Shown here: piece by piece, positions 52,126 to 59,654 of the stretch
How positions within the stretch are numbered: position 1 is the stretch's first letter
How the letters are laid out: every line of letters starts with the position of its first letter
Program-made: the position numbers and the translations under genes
Notes under the pieces: generated by a model
What the model saw: only the letters and a program-made list of their open reading frames with translations
Database searches by the model: none
Told to the model about the DNA's origin: nothing
NCBI GenBank assembly: GCA_965116935.1
Contig: OZ220737.1
Span: 2,480,001 to 2,544,000 of the forward strand
DNA length: 64,000 nucleotides
Origin: VXYL01 sp965116935
GTDB taxonomy: Bacteria > Pseudomonadota > Gammaproteobacteria > Pseudomonadales > Azotimanducaceae
Direction of reading: 5' to 3'

Positions 52126-53178
52126 CTAATCCCCGTCGGCTTGGTTGGCCGGAACGGCGCGAACGCGGGTCTCGAAATCGACCAGCACGCCGTCTTCCCA
52201 GCGTTGCAGGGCGGTTTGCAGGAGGGTGAGAAACACGCTTAGGGACAGCGCGATCAAGGTGGTGTCGAAGGCGATGCCGAGGGGCGCGATGGCTTGGCCG
52301 AGTTCCGTCGAAAGGTCGCCGAGACTGGTCTTGGCGCCGACAATGCTCTGGATGCCATCGGCTGCCAGCGAGATGCCGAGCACCGTGCCGATGAAGCCAA
52401 GAATGGGAATCGCCCAGTTGATGTAGCGCGGGACGACATAGAAATCGGCGGATTGCTTCCAGACGATGTCGAGGAACGCGTCGGCATCGGTTGCGTTGCC
52501 GTCGCTCGAATCCACTGCATCCCGATGTGCGCTGAGCAGGACGGACTCCGCGCGCCCCGCCGTCAACATCTGTTGTTCCCGCCAAAGCACCCAGCCCTTG
52601 TACGCCAAGAGCAGCAGCCCCCAGAAGAACAGAATGAGCGTCATTGGAGGGATAACGCCACGATCAACGAACTTAGCTGCAAGATACGACCATTTCTCCG
52701 AGTTCAAGCCGATGTAGTCGATGAGCAGTACGGCCCCGGTTGCCACCGCTGTGGCAAGCGCCAACGTCAGCACCAGCGGCGGCCCGACAAGTGCGGCCGC
52801 TAGCCGATCCGGCACCGACTCTCCGCTTTCGGCACCCCTGCGCCGCTCGAGCACGAGATAGGCCGCATACAGCGCCGGCGCCATCACCAGCAACGGAATC
52901 GATGGCTCTATCCGCACCGGCGCATCGCCCAACGCCGGCAGCAGTCCACTCACGGAAACCGCCCCGGCAACCACCACAAGCGCGAGGTAGGCGACGATTT
53001 CCGCACACCGTCTTGCTGCCACCGAGCTGACGAGCCGAGGCAGCCAACCCGGCAGGGAGCCAAGGACGATGCCCGCCACTGCACCACCGAGCATCGACAC
53101 CGAGAGCGCATAGGCAACACTCGCCCCAGCAAGCGCGACGAAGGCGGCGAACATTGCGGCAAAGACCAGGTGTTTCAT
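52126..53178 (-). CDS. MotA/TolQ/ExbB-type proton channel protein
   Basis: A 350-residue membrane protein with about eight hydrophobic segments. The C-terminal half is the MotA/TolQ/ExbB domain: INWAIPILGFIGTVLGISLA and, after a short loop, GQAIAPLGIAFDTTLIALSLSVFLTLLQT, the two pore-lining helices of the family with the conserved Thr/Ser. The N-terminal half adds about five helices not present in ExbB. It should form the ion-driven stator ring around the acidic helices of the two following proteins. It is the first gene of the operon; a promoter should lie between 53179 and 53290. Confidence 0.9.
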   Translation of the reverse strand: MKHLVFAAMFAAFVALAGASVAYALSVSMLGGAVAGIVLGSLPGWLPRLVSSVAARRCAEIVAYLALVVVAGAVSVSGLLPALGDAPVRIEPSIPLLVMAPALYAAYLVLERRRGAESGESVPDRLAAALVGPPLVLTLALATAVATGAVLLIDYIGLNSEKWSYLAAKFVDRGVIPPMTLILFFWGLLLLAYKGWVLWREQQMLTAGRAESVLLSAHRDAVDSSDGNATDADAFLDIVWKQSADFYVVPRYINWAIPILGFIGTVLGISLAADGIQSIVGAKTSLGDLSTELGQAIAPLGIAFDTTLIALSLSVFLTLLQTALQRWEDGVLVDFETRVRAVPANQADGD

Positions 53179-53295
53179 TCAGGCAGGGTCGCAGGCGACG
53201 CAAGAAGGAACTCGCCTATCGGCGCGAGCGGCGCACCCTGAGGGCGCGTCGGCGGGAGTGGCCCCACGGGGTGCTTCGAGCCTGAAGTCAATCCT

Positions 53296-55641
53296 TCAGG
53301 CCGAGCTTCTGCCATACAGGGAAAGCTCCACGGCCTCGAACTCCACGTCTTCGCCGAACTCCACGTCCTGCATGAAGTCTGGGTTTCTTGCGCGCCGCTT
53401 GTTCGCGTTCTTCTCCAAAGCGTTGGGCATGGGTTCGGTCTTGCCGAAGGTGGCCTCGATCTCGGCCACTTCCTTTGGCGTCAGCTTGGTCAGCGCGCAG
53501 GGCACGCCTTTCATGTGCGGGATGCCTTGCTCGCGGTCGATGAAGGCGGGATCGTCGTCCGGGGTGATCTGGGCGTCGGAGAAGGCCCAGGCGCCAGAGA
53601 GATGTTCGAGGCCCGATTCCGATTCCGGCTTCCACCAGCCGTGGGGAACGCGCACGAGGCCCTCGGGCATTCCGGAGCGAACGAACGCGCGACCCACCAT
53701 GGCGCCGGTGGAAGTTTTAACTCGGATCCAGTCTCCCTCAGCCAGATCGTAGCGAACGCGATCCTGCTCGCTGACGAAGAAGGTGGGGTCCTGCGCGCGG
53801 CGGCGCAGTTCCGGGATGTGGCGGTGGCCGGTGCGGTAGTACTCGTCGTCCGGCAGGCCGATGAACATGGTCATCGGATAGGTGTCGTCTGGCCCCTTGA
53901 CCTCGCGGTAGTAGGGCAGCGGGTCGAAGCCAAAGCCCTCCAGGATCGCCGAATGCAGCTCCACCTTGCCGGATGGCGTCGCGAAGCCCGTCTTCAGGTA
54001 CTTGCGCTCAGGATTCTCCGCCTTCGGCATGGAGCCCGTCCGCACCACCTCGGCCCAGGTCGTGCCAGCCGGTTCGAGGCGATAGTCGAGCAGCTCCTCC
54101 TCGGTGCGCCACGGGAAGTGTTCCCCAAGCCCCATCCGTCGCGCCAGCTCGCACCAGAAATGCACGATGCTGCGGCACTCGCCCGGCGCCGGCATGGCGC
54201 GGTCGCTGATGCCGGCCATCATGCCGGGACGCTCGAGCCACGAATCTCCCGGCAGAACGTAATCGGCAAGCTGCGCCGTGGGCGTCAGCATGTGCTCGAA
54301 GGCGACGATGAGGTCTTGGTTCATCAGCGCCTTGTAGATGCGGTCGGTGTTGGCGAACGACATGAGGGTGTTGTTCGCCAGCGCAAAGAACGCCTTCACC
54401 GGATAGGGGTTGCCGTCGGCCATCGCCTTGAACGTCGCGGCCGGATTGGCCATGTAGCAGCCGCCCACGAGGTTGGCGTAGCGATGCCCCCACACCTCCT
54501 CGCAGGCATCGCCCAACGGCTCCATGCCGCGATAGGTGAACACCGGGAACTCGTCCGCGCCGAGTTGCTTGGCCTTCTGCGCCGGCGCGAGGCGTTCGTG
54601 CATCTCCACTTCGGTGTCGGAGCGAACGCCGGGGTTGAAGCCGGCGAACATCTCGCCGCCCTTGATGTCGAGATTGCCGGTCAAGGCGCGCAGCGCGCAG
54701 TGCAGGCGGATGGCGGAGGTGCTCGACACCTGCTGATCGGTGATGGGCGACCAGGGGATGGCGGCGCGGTCGGAAAGCGCGTACATGCGAGCCGCCCTTT
54801 CGATCAGTTCGGCATCGACGCCGGTGATGTCGGCCACCCGATCGAGCGGATACTGCCGAACGCGCTCGGCGAACTCGTCGAAGCCCACCGTCCAGTCGCG
54901 CACGAACTCCTTGTCGTAGAGCTCCTGCTCGATGATGACGTTGAGCCAGCCGAAAGTCATGGCCGCGTCGGTGCCGGCGCGCAGCGGCAGCCAGATGTCG
55001 GCGGCTTCCGCGTTCTCGCTCCTGCGCGGATCGAGCACGATCAGCTTGGCGCCATTCGCCTGCGCCGTGCGGATGGTCTTGTATTCGATGGTCCAGCTAT
55101 GGCGGCGCGGGTCGTGCCCGAACAGCACAATGCACTCGGTGTTCAAGAGGTCGCCGCGCGGATACCAGCCATACACGAGCCGGTTCACCGCTGCTGTATT
55201 GCCCATGCAATAGGCGATGCCGCTGATGAAGTTCGGCGTGCCGATGAGGTTCATGAAACGCCGGGTGAGGCCGTTGTCGAGGCCGAGGTTGGCGTTGCTG
55301 CCAGCCACCGCGAGCGCTTCCGGGCCATGCTTCTCGATCACCTTCGTGAGCGAGGCGGCAATGCCGTCGAGCGCGCTCTCCCAGGACACGGGCTCCCACT
55401 TGCCCTCGCCCCGCTCGCCGACCCGCTTCAGCGGCTGCATGAGCCGATCCGGATGCGCGAACGACTTCGGCGCATACGCACCCTTCATGCAGATCACGTC
55501 CTTGAAGAAGGGATGGTCCCGCGTCGTGACCTTCACCACCCGATCCGTGGCCGTGTCCACCTTGGCGGCTAGGGGGCAGAAACAGTCGCAGCTATGGCAG
55601 ACAACGTTGCGCGTGACGGTGGGCTGTGCGGTGGCATTCAT
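53296..55641 (-). CDS. Molybdopterin oxidoreductase with [4Fe-4S] site
   Basis: A 781-residue catalytic subunit of the DMSO-reductase superfamily. The N-terminal iron-sulfur site is C-x2-C-x3-C-x~27-C (CHSCDCFC then ICMKG). Following blocks DPRRSENAEAADIWLPLRAGTDAAM, GGCYMANPA and the C-terminal molybdopterin-dinucleotide-binding domain (PTFFVSEQDRVRYDLAEGDW) are complete. No Tat signal is seen, so it is probably cytoplasmic. Substrate is unknown; no iron-sulfur or membrane partner is adjacent. The ATG at 55641 is chosen for its purine-rich upstream site; longer starts are possible. Confidence 0.9.
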   Translation of the reverse strand: MNATAQPTVTRNVVCHSCDCFCPLAAKVDTATDRVVKVTTRDHPFFKDVICMKGAYAPKSFAHPDRLMQPLKRVGERGEGKWEPVSWESALDGIAASLTKVIEKHGPEALAVAGSNANLGLDNGLTRRFMNLIGTPNFISGIAYCMGNTAAVNRLVYGWYPRGDLLNTECIVLFGHDPRRHSWTIEYKTIRTAQANGAKLIVLDPRRSENAEAADIWLPLRAGTDAAMTFGWLNVIIEQELYDKEFVRDWTVGFDEFAERVRQYPLDRVADITGVDAELIERAARMYALSDRAAIPWSPITDQQVSSTSAIRLHCALRALTGNLDIKGGEMFAGFNPGVRSDTEVEMHERLAPAQKAKQLGADEFPVFTYRGMEPLGDACEEVWGHRYANLVGGCYMANPAATFKAMADGNPYPVKAFFALANNTLMSFANTDRIYKALMNQDLIVAFEHMLTPTAQLADYVLPGDSWLERPGMMAGISDRAMPAPGECRSIVHFWCELARRMGLGEHFPWRTEEELLDYRLEPAGTTWAEVVRTGSMPKAENPERKYLKTGFATPSGKVELHSAILEGFGFDPLPYYREVKGPDDTYPMTMFIGLPDDEYYRTGHRHIPELRRRAQDPTFFVSEQDRVRYDLAEGDWIRVKTSTGAMVGRAFVRSGMPEGLVRVPHGWWKPESESGLEHLSGAWAFSDAQITPDDDPAFIDREQGIPHMKGVPCALTKLTPKEVAEIEATFGKTEPMPNALEKNANKRRARNPDFMQDVEFGEDVEFEAVELSLYGRSSA

Positions 55642-55684
55642 GGGTTGGGGTCTCTCCGTGTTGTAGGCGCGCCGGTGGCGAAAC

Positions 55685-56533
55685 TCACCACGTTTGGTGC
55701 GAGGTTTCAAGCGAATGTGCTGAAAGTACCCGCACATCTCGGGCAGTGGGAGGGGTCTCCGTCAGCAGCGGACGCATGGTCTCGGCCAAGGCTGCCAGCG
55801 TCTCCAGACGCCGATGGGGACTTGGGTGCGTGCTGAGGAACTCCGGTGGGCGGGGCCCATCGGCGAGGTCGACCATCTTTCTCCACAGCGTGGCGGCGGC
55901 GCGCGGCGCATAGCCGGCTCGGGCAGCGAGCTCGATGCCGATGCGGTCGGCTTCGGTCTCGGCGGCGCGGCTGTTGGGCAGCGCGATGGCGAGTTCTGCG
56001 GCAGCGGCGGCCGCGTTGGCGGTGTCCTCGTCTTCCGCAGCGACGGCGATCGCCACCACGCCCAGCGTCTGGGCGATGGCGAGGGACATCTGTTCGGCGG
56101 TGTGGTTGGCGATGGCGTGGGATAGCTCGTGCCCCATCACTTGCGCCAACTCATCGTCCGTGGGATCAAGCTGCTCGACCAGCCCGCTGTGGACGCCCAT
56201 CCGTCCGCCGGCCATGCACCAGGCGTTGACGGTCTCTGGGTCGTCGATGAGCGCCACGCTCCAATCCCAAGTGCTCGTGTGCGGATACTGCAGCTCCGCC
56301 GCAGCCACTAGGCGACCGGTGATGACGGCGATCCGATCCGCCAGCACTGGATCGGAGAGCAAGCCATGTTCCTCGGAGAGTCGCTCCACCATCGACAGAT
56401 ACGCCGGTGCCGAATGGGCAATCGCCGCCTCCGGCGACACTAACAGCAACTGCGTCCGCCCCGTCGGGCTGGTGGCGCACCCGGCGAGCAAAACGAAGGA
56501 CAGCAGAGAAACGGCGAGGAGGGAGCGGGGCAT
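55685..56533 (-). CDS. M48-family metallopeptidase lipoprotein
   Basis: A 282-residue lipoprotein peptidase like BepA/LoiP/YcaL, which check or degrade outer-membrane proteins in the periplasm. The signal ends in the lipobox LLAGC. Zinc ligands are in VMGHELSHAIANHTAEQ (HExxH) and ETEADRIGIELAARAGY. C-terminal FLSTHPSPHRRLETLAAL is characteristic. Length is normal without TPR repeats. The start is picked for the signal peptide; upstream ATGs are possible. Confidence 0.92.
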   Translation of the reverse strand: MPRSLLAVSLLSFVLLAGCATSPTGRTQLLLVSPEAAIAHSAPAYLSMVERLSEEHGLLSDPVLADRIAVITGRLVAAAELQYPHTSTWDWSVALIDDPETVNAWCMAGGRMGVHSGLVEQLDPTDDELAQVMGHELSHAIANHTAEQMSLAIAQTLGVVAIAVAAEDEDTANAAAAAAELAIALPNSRAAETEADRIGIELAARAGYAPRAAATLWRKMVDLADGPRPPEFLSTHPSPHRRLETLAALAETMRPLLTETPPTARDVRVLSAHSLETSHQTW

Positions 56534-56704
56534 TGCGGAGGTTGCTTCGGCGACAGCACCCATCATACGCCGTGGGCTGGCGGACATGGCGAGGCACTTG
56601 CGGCCGCCACGGGGCGAGACCCCTGCGAGACGGGCCATTGCGGTCGGCGCAAACCGTCGCGTTCGTGTTGTAGGCTGCCCTCTTCGCAATGACGGGGAGC
56701 AGGC

Positions 56705-57241
56705 ATGTCCACTCGAACTGGCGCGGCGAAGGCAGTCGCCTCCTTAGCGCTGGCGCTTTGCGGCTTCGCGGCGTCAAGCGACGCACCAGCCATGGCGCAG
56801 GCAGACATGGCGAACCCCGACGGAACCGCGATCGGCAGCGTCACGTTCGAGCAGACACCGAGCGGCGTGCTGATCAACGTGGACGTGGCCGATCTGCCGC
56901 CCGGCCCCCACGGCATCCACCTGCACGCCGTCGGCGCCTGCACGCCGGACTTCAGCGCCGCCAAGGGGCACATCAATCCCGACGGCGTTGCGCATGGCCT
57001 GCGCCATCCCGAGGGGCCGGATCAGGGCGACCTCCCCTTGCTGTTCGTTCATGCCGACGGTTCGGCGCGCGCGGAGTTCTACCACACCCGCATCAGCGTC
57101 AAGGAGGCCGGCGACAATCCGGTCTTGCTCGACGAAGATGGCTCGTCGGTCATCATCCACGACAAGCCGGACGACCACATCACACAGCCCATCGGCGGTG
57201 CCGGCGGCCGCATCGCCTGCGGAGTCATTACCGACTCGTAG
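56705..57241 (+). CDS. sodC: Cu/Zn superoxide dismutase
   Basis: A 178-residue periplasmic SodC. A signal peptide (AVASLALALCGFAASS) precedes the Greek-key domain. GPHGIHLHAVGACTPDF carries copper ligands and one disulfide Cys; GHINPD and H in VHADGS bind zinc and copper; GGAGGRIACGVI carries the second Cys. Together with peroxiredoxin and GST it fits an oxidative-stress theme. The phosphatase gene follows after 7 bases, so the two may be co-transcribed. Confidence 0.94.
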   Translation: MSTRTGAAKAVASLALALCGFAASSDAPAMAQADMANPDGTAIGSVTFEQTPSGVLINVDVADLPPGPHGIHLHAVGACTPDFSAAKGHINPDGVAHGLRHPEGPDQGDLPLLFVHADGSARAEFYHTRISVKEAGDNPVLLDEDGSSVIIHDKPDDHITQPIGGAGGRIACGVITDS

Positions 57242-57248
57242 CGCAAGG

Positions 57249-57833
57249 ATGGAACTCATACTCGTTCGCCACGGCCTGCCCGTGCGGCAGGAACTCGCCT
57301 CCGGGCGAGCCGACCCCGAACTCTCCGCCGCCGGAAGACAGCAGGCACAGAACGTCGCGGACTGGCTGCACGAGGGCGGCATCGACGCCATCTACACCAG
57401 CCCCATGCGCCGTGCTCGCGAAACGGCCGCACCGCTGGCAACCCGGCTGAACTGCATCCCCGCCGTTCACGACGCCATCGCCGAATACGACCGCGCCGCT
57501 TCCCACTACATCCCTATGGAGGAACTCAAGCAGGAGGACTACTCCGCGTGGAAGGAGTTCGTGGACGGCGGCTACGGCGATGACTACGACATGGCCACCT
57601 TCGCCAAGACCGTGGTGGCAGGAATGGAAGAGATCATCACCTCCCACCCCGGCCACCGCGTGGCCGCCTTCTGCCACGGCGGCGTGATCAACGCCTGGGC
57701 CTCCCATGTCCTCGACACACCCCCGCGCCTTTTCATAGACGTGGCCTACGGCAGCATCAACCGCTTCCTCTGCGCCTCCACCGGCGAGCGCAACATCCGC
57801 AGCCTGAACGAGACAGGGCATTTACGTCCTTGA
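57249..57833 (+). CDS. Histidine phosphatase family protein
   Basis: A 194-residue phosphoglycerate-mutase-like phosphatase. ILVRHGLPVRQELASG holds the phospho-accepting RHG, SPMRRARETAAPL the second Arg, and FCHGGVINAWASHV the second His. Members dephosphorylate small molecules or proteins. The ATG at 57249 is 7 bases from the sodC stop. Its 3' end overlaps the end of the convergent toxin gene by 12 bases. Confidence 0.88.
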   Translation: MELILVRHGLPVRQELASGRADPELSAAGRQQAQNVADWLHEGGIDAIYTSPMRRARETAAPLATRLNCIPAVHDAIAEYDRAASHYIPMEELKQEDYSAWKEFVDGGYGDDYDMATFAKTVVAGMEEIITSHPGHRVAAFCHGGVINAWASHVLDTPPRLFIDVAYGSINRFLCASTGERNIRSLNETGHLRP

Positions 57834-58208
57834 CGGTCGCTCTCGGAGACAGGAGAGGGTACCGGCGTCCCGTATCCGAAGGGCGCGCGAACCTGGTCGA
57901 GCTGGACCTCGTTGCAGTCCCCGCGTTAACAAGCCCAACCGGGAGTGGGATCCCATGCGGACCAGCAGGAGCGTATCCGGGTCGGGTTTCCGATAGATCA
58001 ACACGAGGTCGGGCCGGATGTGACAGTCGCGGTGCTGCGCCCGCGGCCCGCTCAGTGCGTGGTCGCGTAAGTCATCGTCCAAGTCGGCATCCATAGCCAA
58101 GGCACGGATCGTTGCGGCGAAGCGTTCTTCGAGGTCGGCCGCGCGTTGTCCTCGCCTCTCTCGCTTGTAATCGCCCTTGAACTTCGTCGTACGCCTAATC
58201 GTCCGCAT
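57822..58208 (-). CDS. YafQ-like toxin with C-terminal extension
   Basis: A RelE-superfamily mRNase of the YafQ type. IRRTTKFKGDYKRERRG starts the domain; DHALSGPRAQHRDCHIRPD and LVLIYRKPDPDTLLLVRMGSHSRL match the YafQ core with its catalytic His and terminal SH. YafQ normally ends there (about 92 residues), but this frame runs on 35 residues and ends inside the convergent phosphatase gene, so the usual stop seems to be missing. It starts 14 bases before the stop of the upstream UDG-like/antitoxin fusion gene. Confidence 0.85.
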   Translation of the reverse strand: MRTIRRTTKFKGDYKRERRGQRAADLEERFAATIRALAMDADLDDDLRDHALSGPRAQHRDCHIRPDLVLIYRKPDPDTLLLVRMGSHSRLGLLTRGLQRGPARPGSRALRIRDAGTLSCLRERPSRT

Positions 58209-58938
58209 TCAAGTCATCGAGGAGGCTTTGCACATCCTCGAACTGCGGCAGGTTGCCTGTTTCCGCCTCTTCCATTGCGGCGATTGTCTCGGCGTTCGGT
58301 ACAAGCGGAGCGTCCGTGTCTTCGTCAACAATGTCCGCCACCGCGACCAGCGCGCCCTTCCTTTCGCTGAGAGACGCTCCCTGACTGAGATGCCCGCACC
58401 CAACCACGGGGAAGGTTCGGTAGTGTCCGATCGCCAGCGTCCCCTTGTTCTTCGGTCGGCCAGTGAGTTCCTCAAAGGCCGGCTTGCCGTAGGTCAGGAT
58501 CACTCTTGGTGCCATGGCGTCGACTAGGACGGAAAGCCATTCCCGACTGCGGTCGAGCCAAGCTGCTGCGGACGGTTGGCGCTTCCAGCCTTCAAATCCG
58601 CCCTTATCCGCGGGCCATTGCGGAAAAACGATATTGGTGGCTACGGTCGCACTATTGAGTACTTCGACTAGCCCGGCCCGGATAAAGTCCCCCTCCAATC
58701 GCTGGCCAAACCTATAGGCCGAGTCGAGGTACTGAAGGCGATCTGGCCAAGTGCGCTGTCGGCACCGATCCTTGCCACCGCCTTGGATGGAGACCACCAT
58801 CACCGTCGGCTTGGAAATCGGAGGGCCATACAGCACATTCAGGCCGTACTCGATCCCCCCAGTCTCATCTGCGAATCGATTCACTTCGCCGTAGATGTGG
58901 AGGATTTTTCGTCGCAGATTCGCTTCATCTGTCAGCAC
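58195..58938 (-). CDS. Uracil-DNA-glycosylase-like domain fused to a RelB/DinJ-type antitoxin tail
   Basis: A 247-residue protein. Residues about 30-200 resemble the uracil-DNA glycosylase superfamily: LYGPPISKPTVMVVSIQGGG (first motif), TNIVFPQWPADKG, PRVILTYGKPAFEELTG, and GCGHLSQ, where the second catalytic motif (H-x-S) is expected. Residues 209-247, APLVPNAETIAAMEEAETG through LLDDLNADD, match the toxin-binding C-terminus of RelB/DinJ antitoxins. The usual ribbon-helix-helix DNA-binding part is replaced by the glycosylase-like domain. It overlaps the YafQ toxin start by 14 bases, the normal antitoxin position. Activity of the UDG domain is unproven. Confidence 0.72.
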   Translation of the reverse strand: MLTDEANLRRKILHIYGEVNRFADETGGIEYGLNVLYGPPISKPTVMVVSIQGGGKDRCRQRTWPDRLQYLDSAYRFGQRLEGDFIRAGLVEVLNSATVATNIVFPQWPADKGGFEGWKRQPSAAAWLDRSREWLSVLVDAMAPRVILTYGKPAFEELTGRPKNKGTLAIGHYRTFPVVGCGHLSQGASLSERKGALVAVADIVDEDTDAPLVPNAETIAAMEEAETGNLPQFEDVQSLLDDLNADD

Positions 58939-59247
58939 ATCAGGCTCCTGTGTCCACTTAGCCCGTTGGTATGAGACGCGCTTCCAAGCATGCTTCGGAT
59001 GCCGCTAAACCACTCCAAAGCGGAAAACATACCACCGGCGCGGCGCGGCCACCAACGATCCATGGCAGCCTGTCAATCCAAAGCAGCCAGGTTCCTAGCG
59101 TGCGCTGCCGTAACGTGCCCCACACCGTTGAGGCACAACGCCTTTCGCCACGGCCAACGTCGGTATTCTCGCGGATCTATCGACCCTTATGCCCACAAGG
59201 CTGTGCGTGAGGTGTTGGCGTGAAGCGTTCCAACAGCGAGGACGGAC
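58939..59247. other. Intergenic gap, nothing recognised
   Basis: No supported gene lies between the divergent UDG-antitoxin fusion and the small protein at 59248. Short open frames here show no family signature. Promoters for both genes are expected; I could not pick out boxes with confidence. Confidence 0.5.
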
Positions 59248-59529
59248 ATGAGCGAATATCTGTTCTACCTCGTCGGGTTCGACGAGGAAGGCGAGAGGGA
59301 AAGTGCCCAAGGCGCTAAACGGTCGGTGTGCAACCTTGAAGGCGGTGGCAAGCTGGCGATCTGGGGCAGCGAACGAAGTCGAACTAACGTCGCCGCAGTT
59401 CTTGCGGCCGGTTTGCCGTGCGTGGTGCGTTGCGCTTGTGTGGAGCCTGAATCTTGGGCGGAGAAGTATGGCCACACTCATTGGGTTCCGGAGCATGTGC
59501 GCTTGGAGGCCTTCAGAAACGTGGAATGA
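59248..59529 (+). CDS. Small unknown protein
   Basis: A 93-residue protein starting MSEYLFYLVGFDEEGERE, with AGGA six bases before the ATG. It has three Cys (VCNLEG and RCACVEP) and no membrane segment. I do not recognise it. It sits between the UDG-antitoxin fusion and the RelE-helicase fusion, so a part in the toxin-antitoxin/defence island is possible but not shown. Confidence 0.55.
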   Translation: MSEYLFYLVGFDEEGERESAQGAKRSVCNLEGGGKLAIWGSERSRTNVAAVLAAGLPCVVRCACVEPESWAEKYGHTHWVPEHVRLEAFRNVE

Positions 59530-59654
59530 CGCCTGACGCAAGAGTTCCTGTCGAGACGGTTCCGCTCCAGCAACGAGTAACGACGAGTTGAGGAGCCATC
59601 GGTATCGTCGCGCGGGGTGCCGACCATTCTCGCGTGCCGCCGCGAGCCTCCCGC

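Noticed and set aside
48223..53178. Zorya-type defence system
   Set aside because: Zorya also uses a MotA-like channel, but its ZorB has a peptidoglycan-binding C-terminus and ZorC/ZorD or ZorE follow. None is here and the FGE-fold partner does not fit.
48223..53178. True type IX secretion system
   Set aside because: Only the layout is similar; no GldN/PorN, SprA, PorV or T9SS C-terminal signals are seen, and no sequence homology with GldL/M can be claimed by eye.
53515..55572. 685-codon open frame on the plus strand
   Set aside because: Antisense to the molybdopterin oxidoreductase with complete family motifs on the other strand; composition (very His/Arg/Glu-rich) is artefactual.
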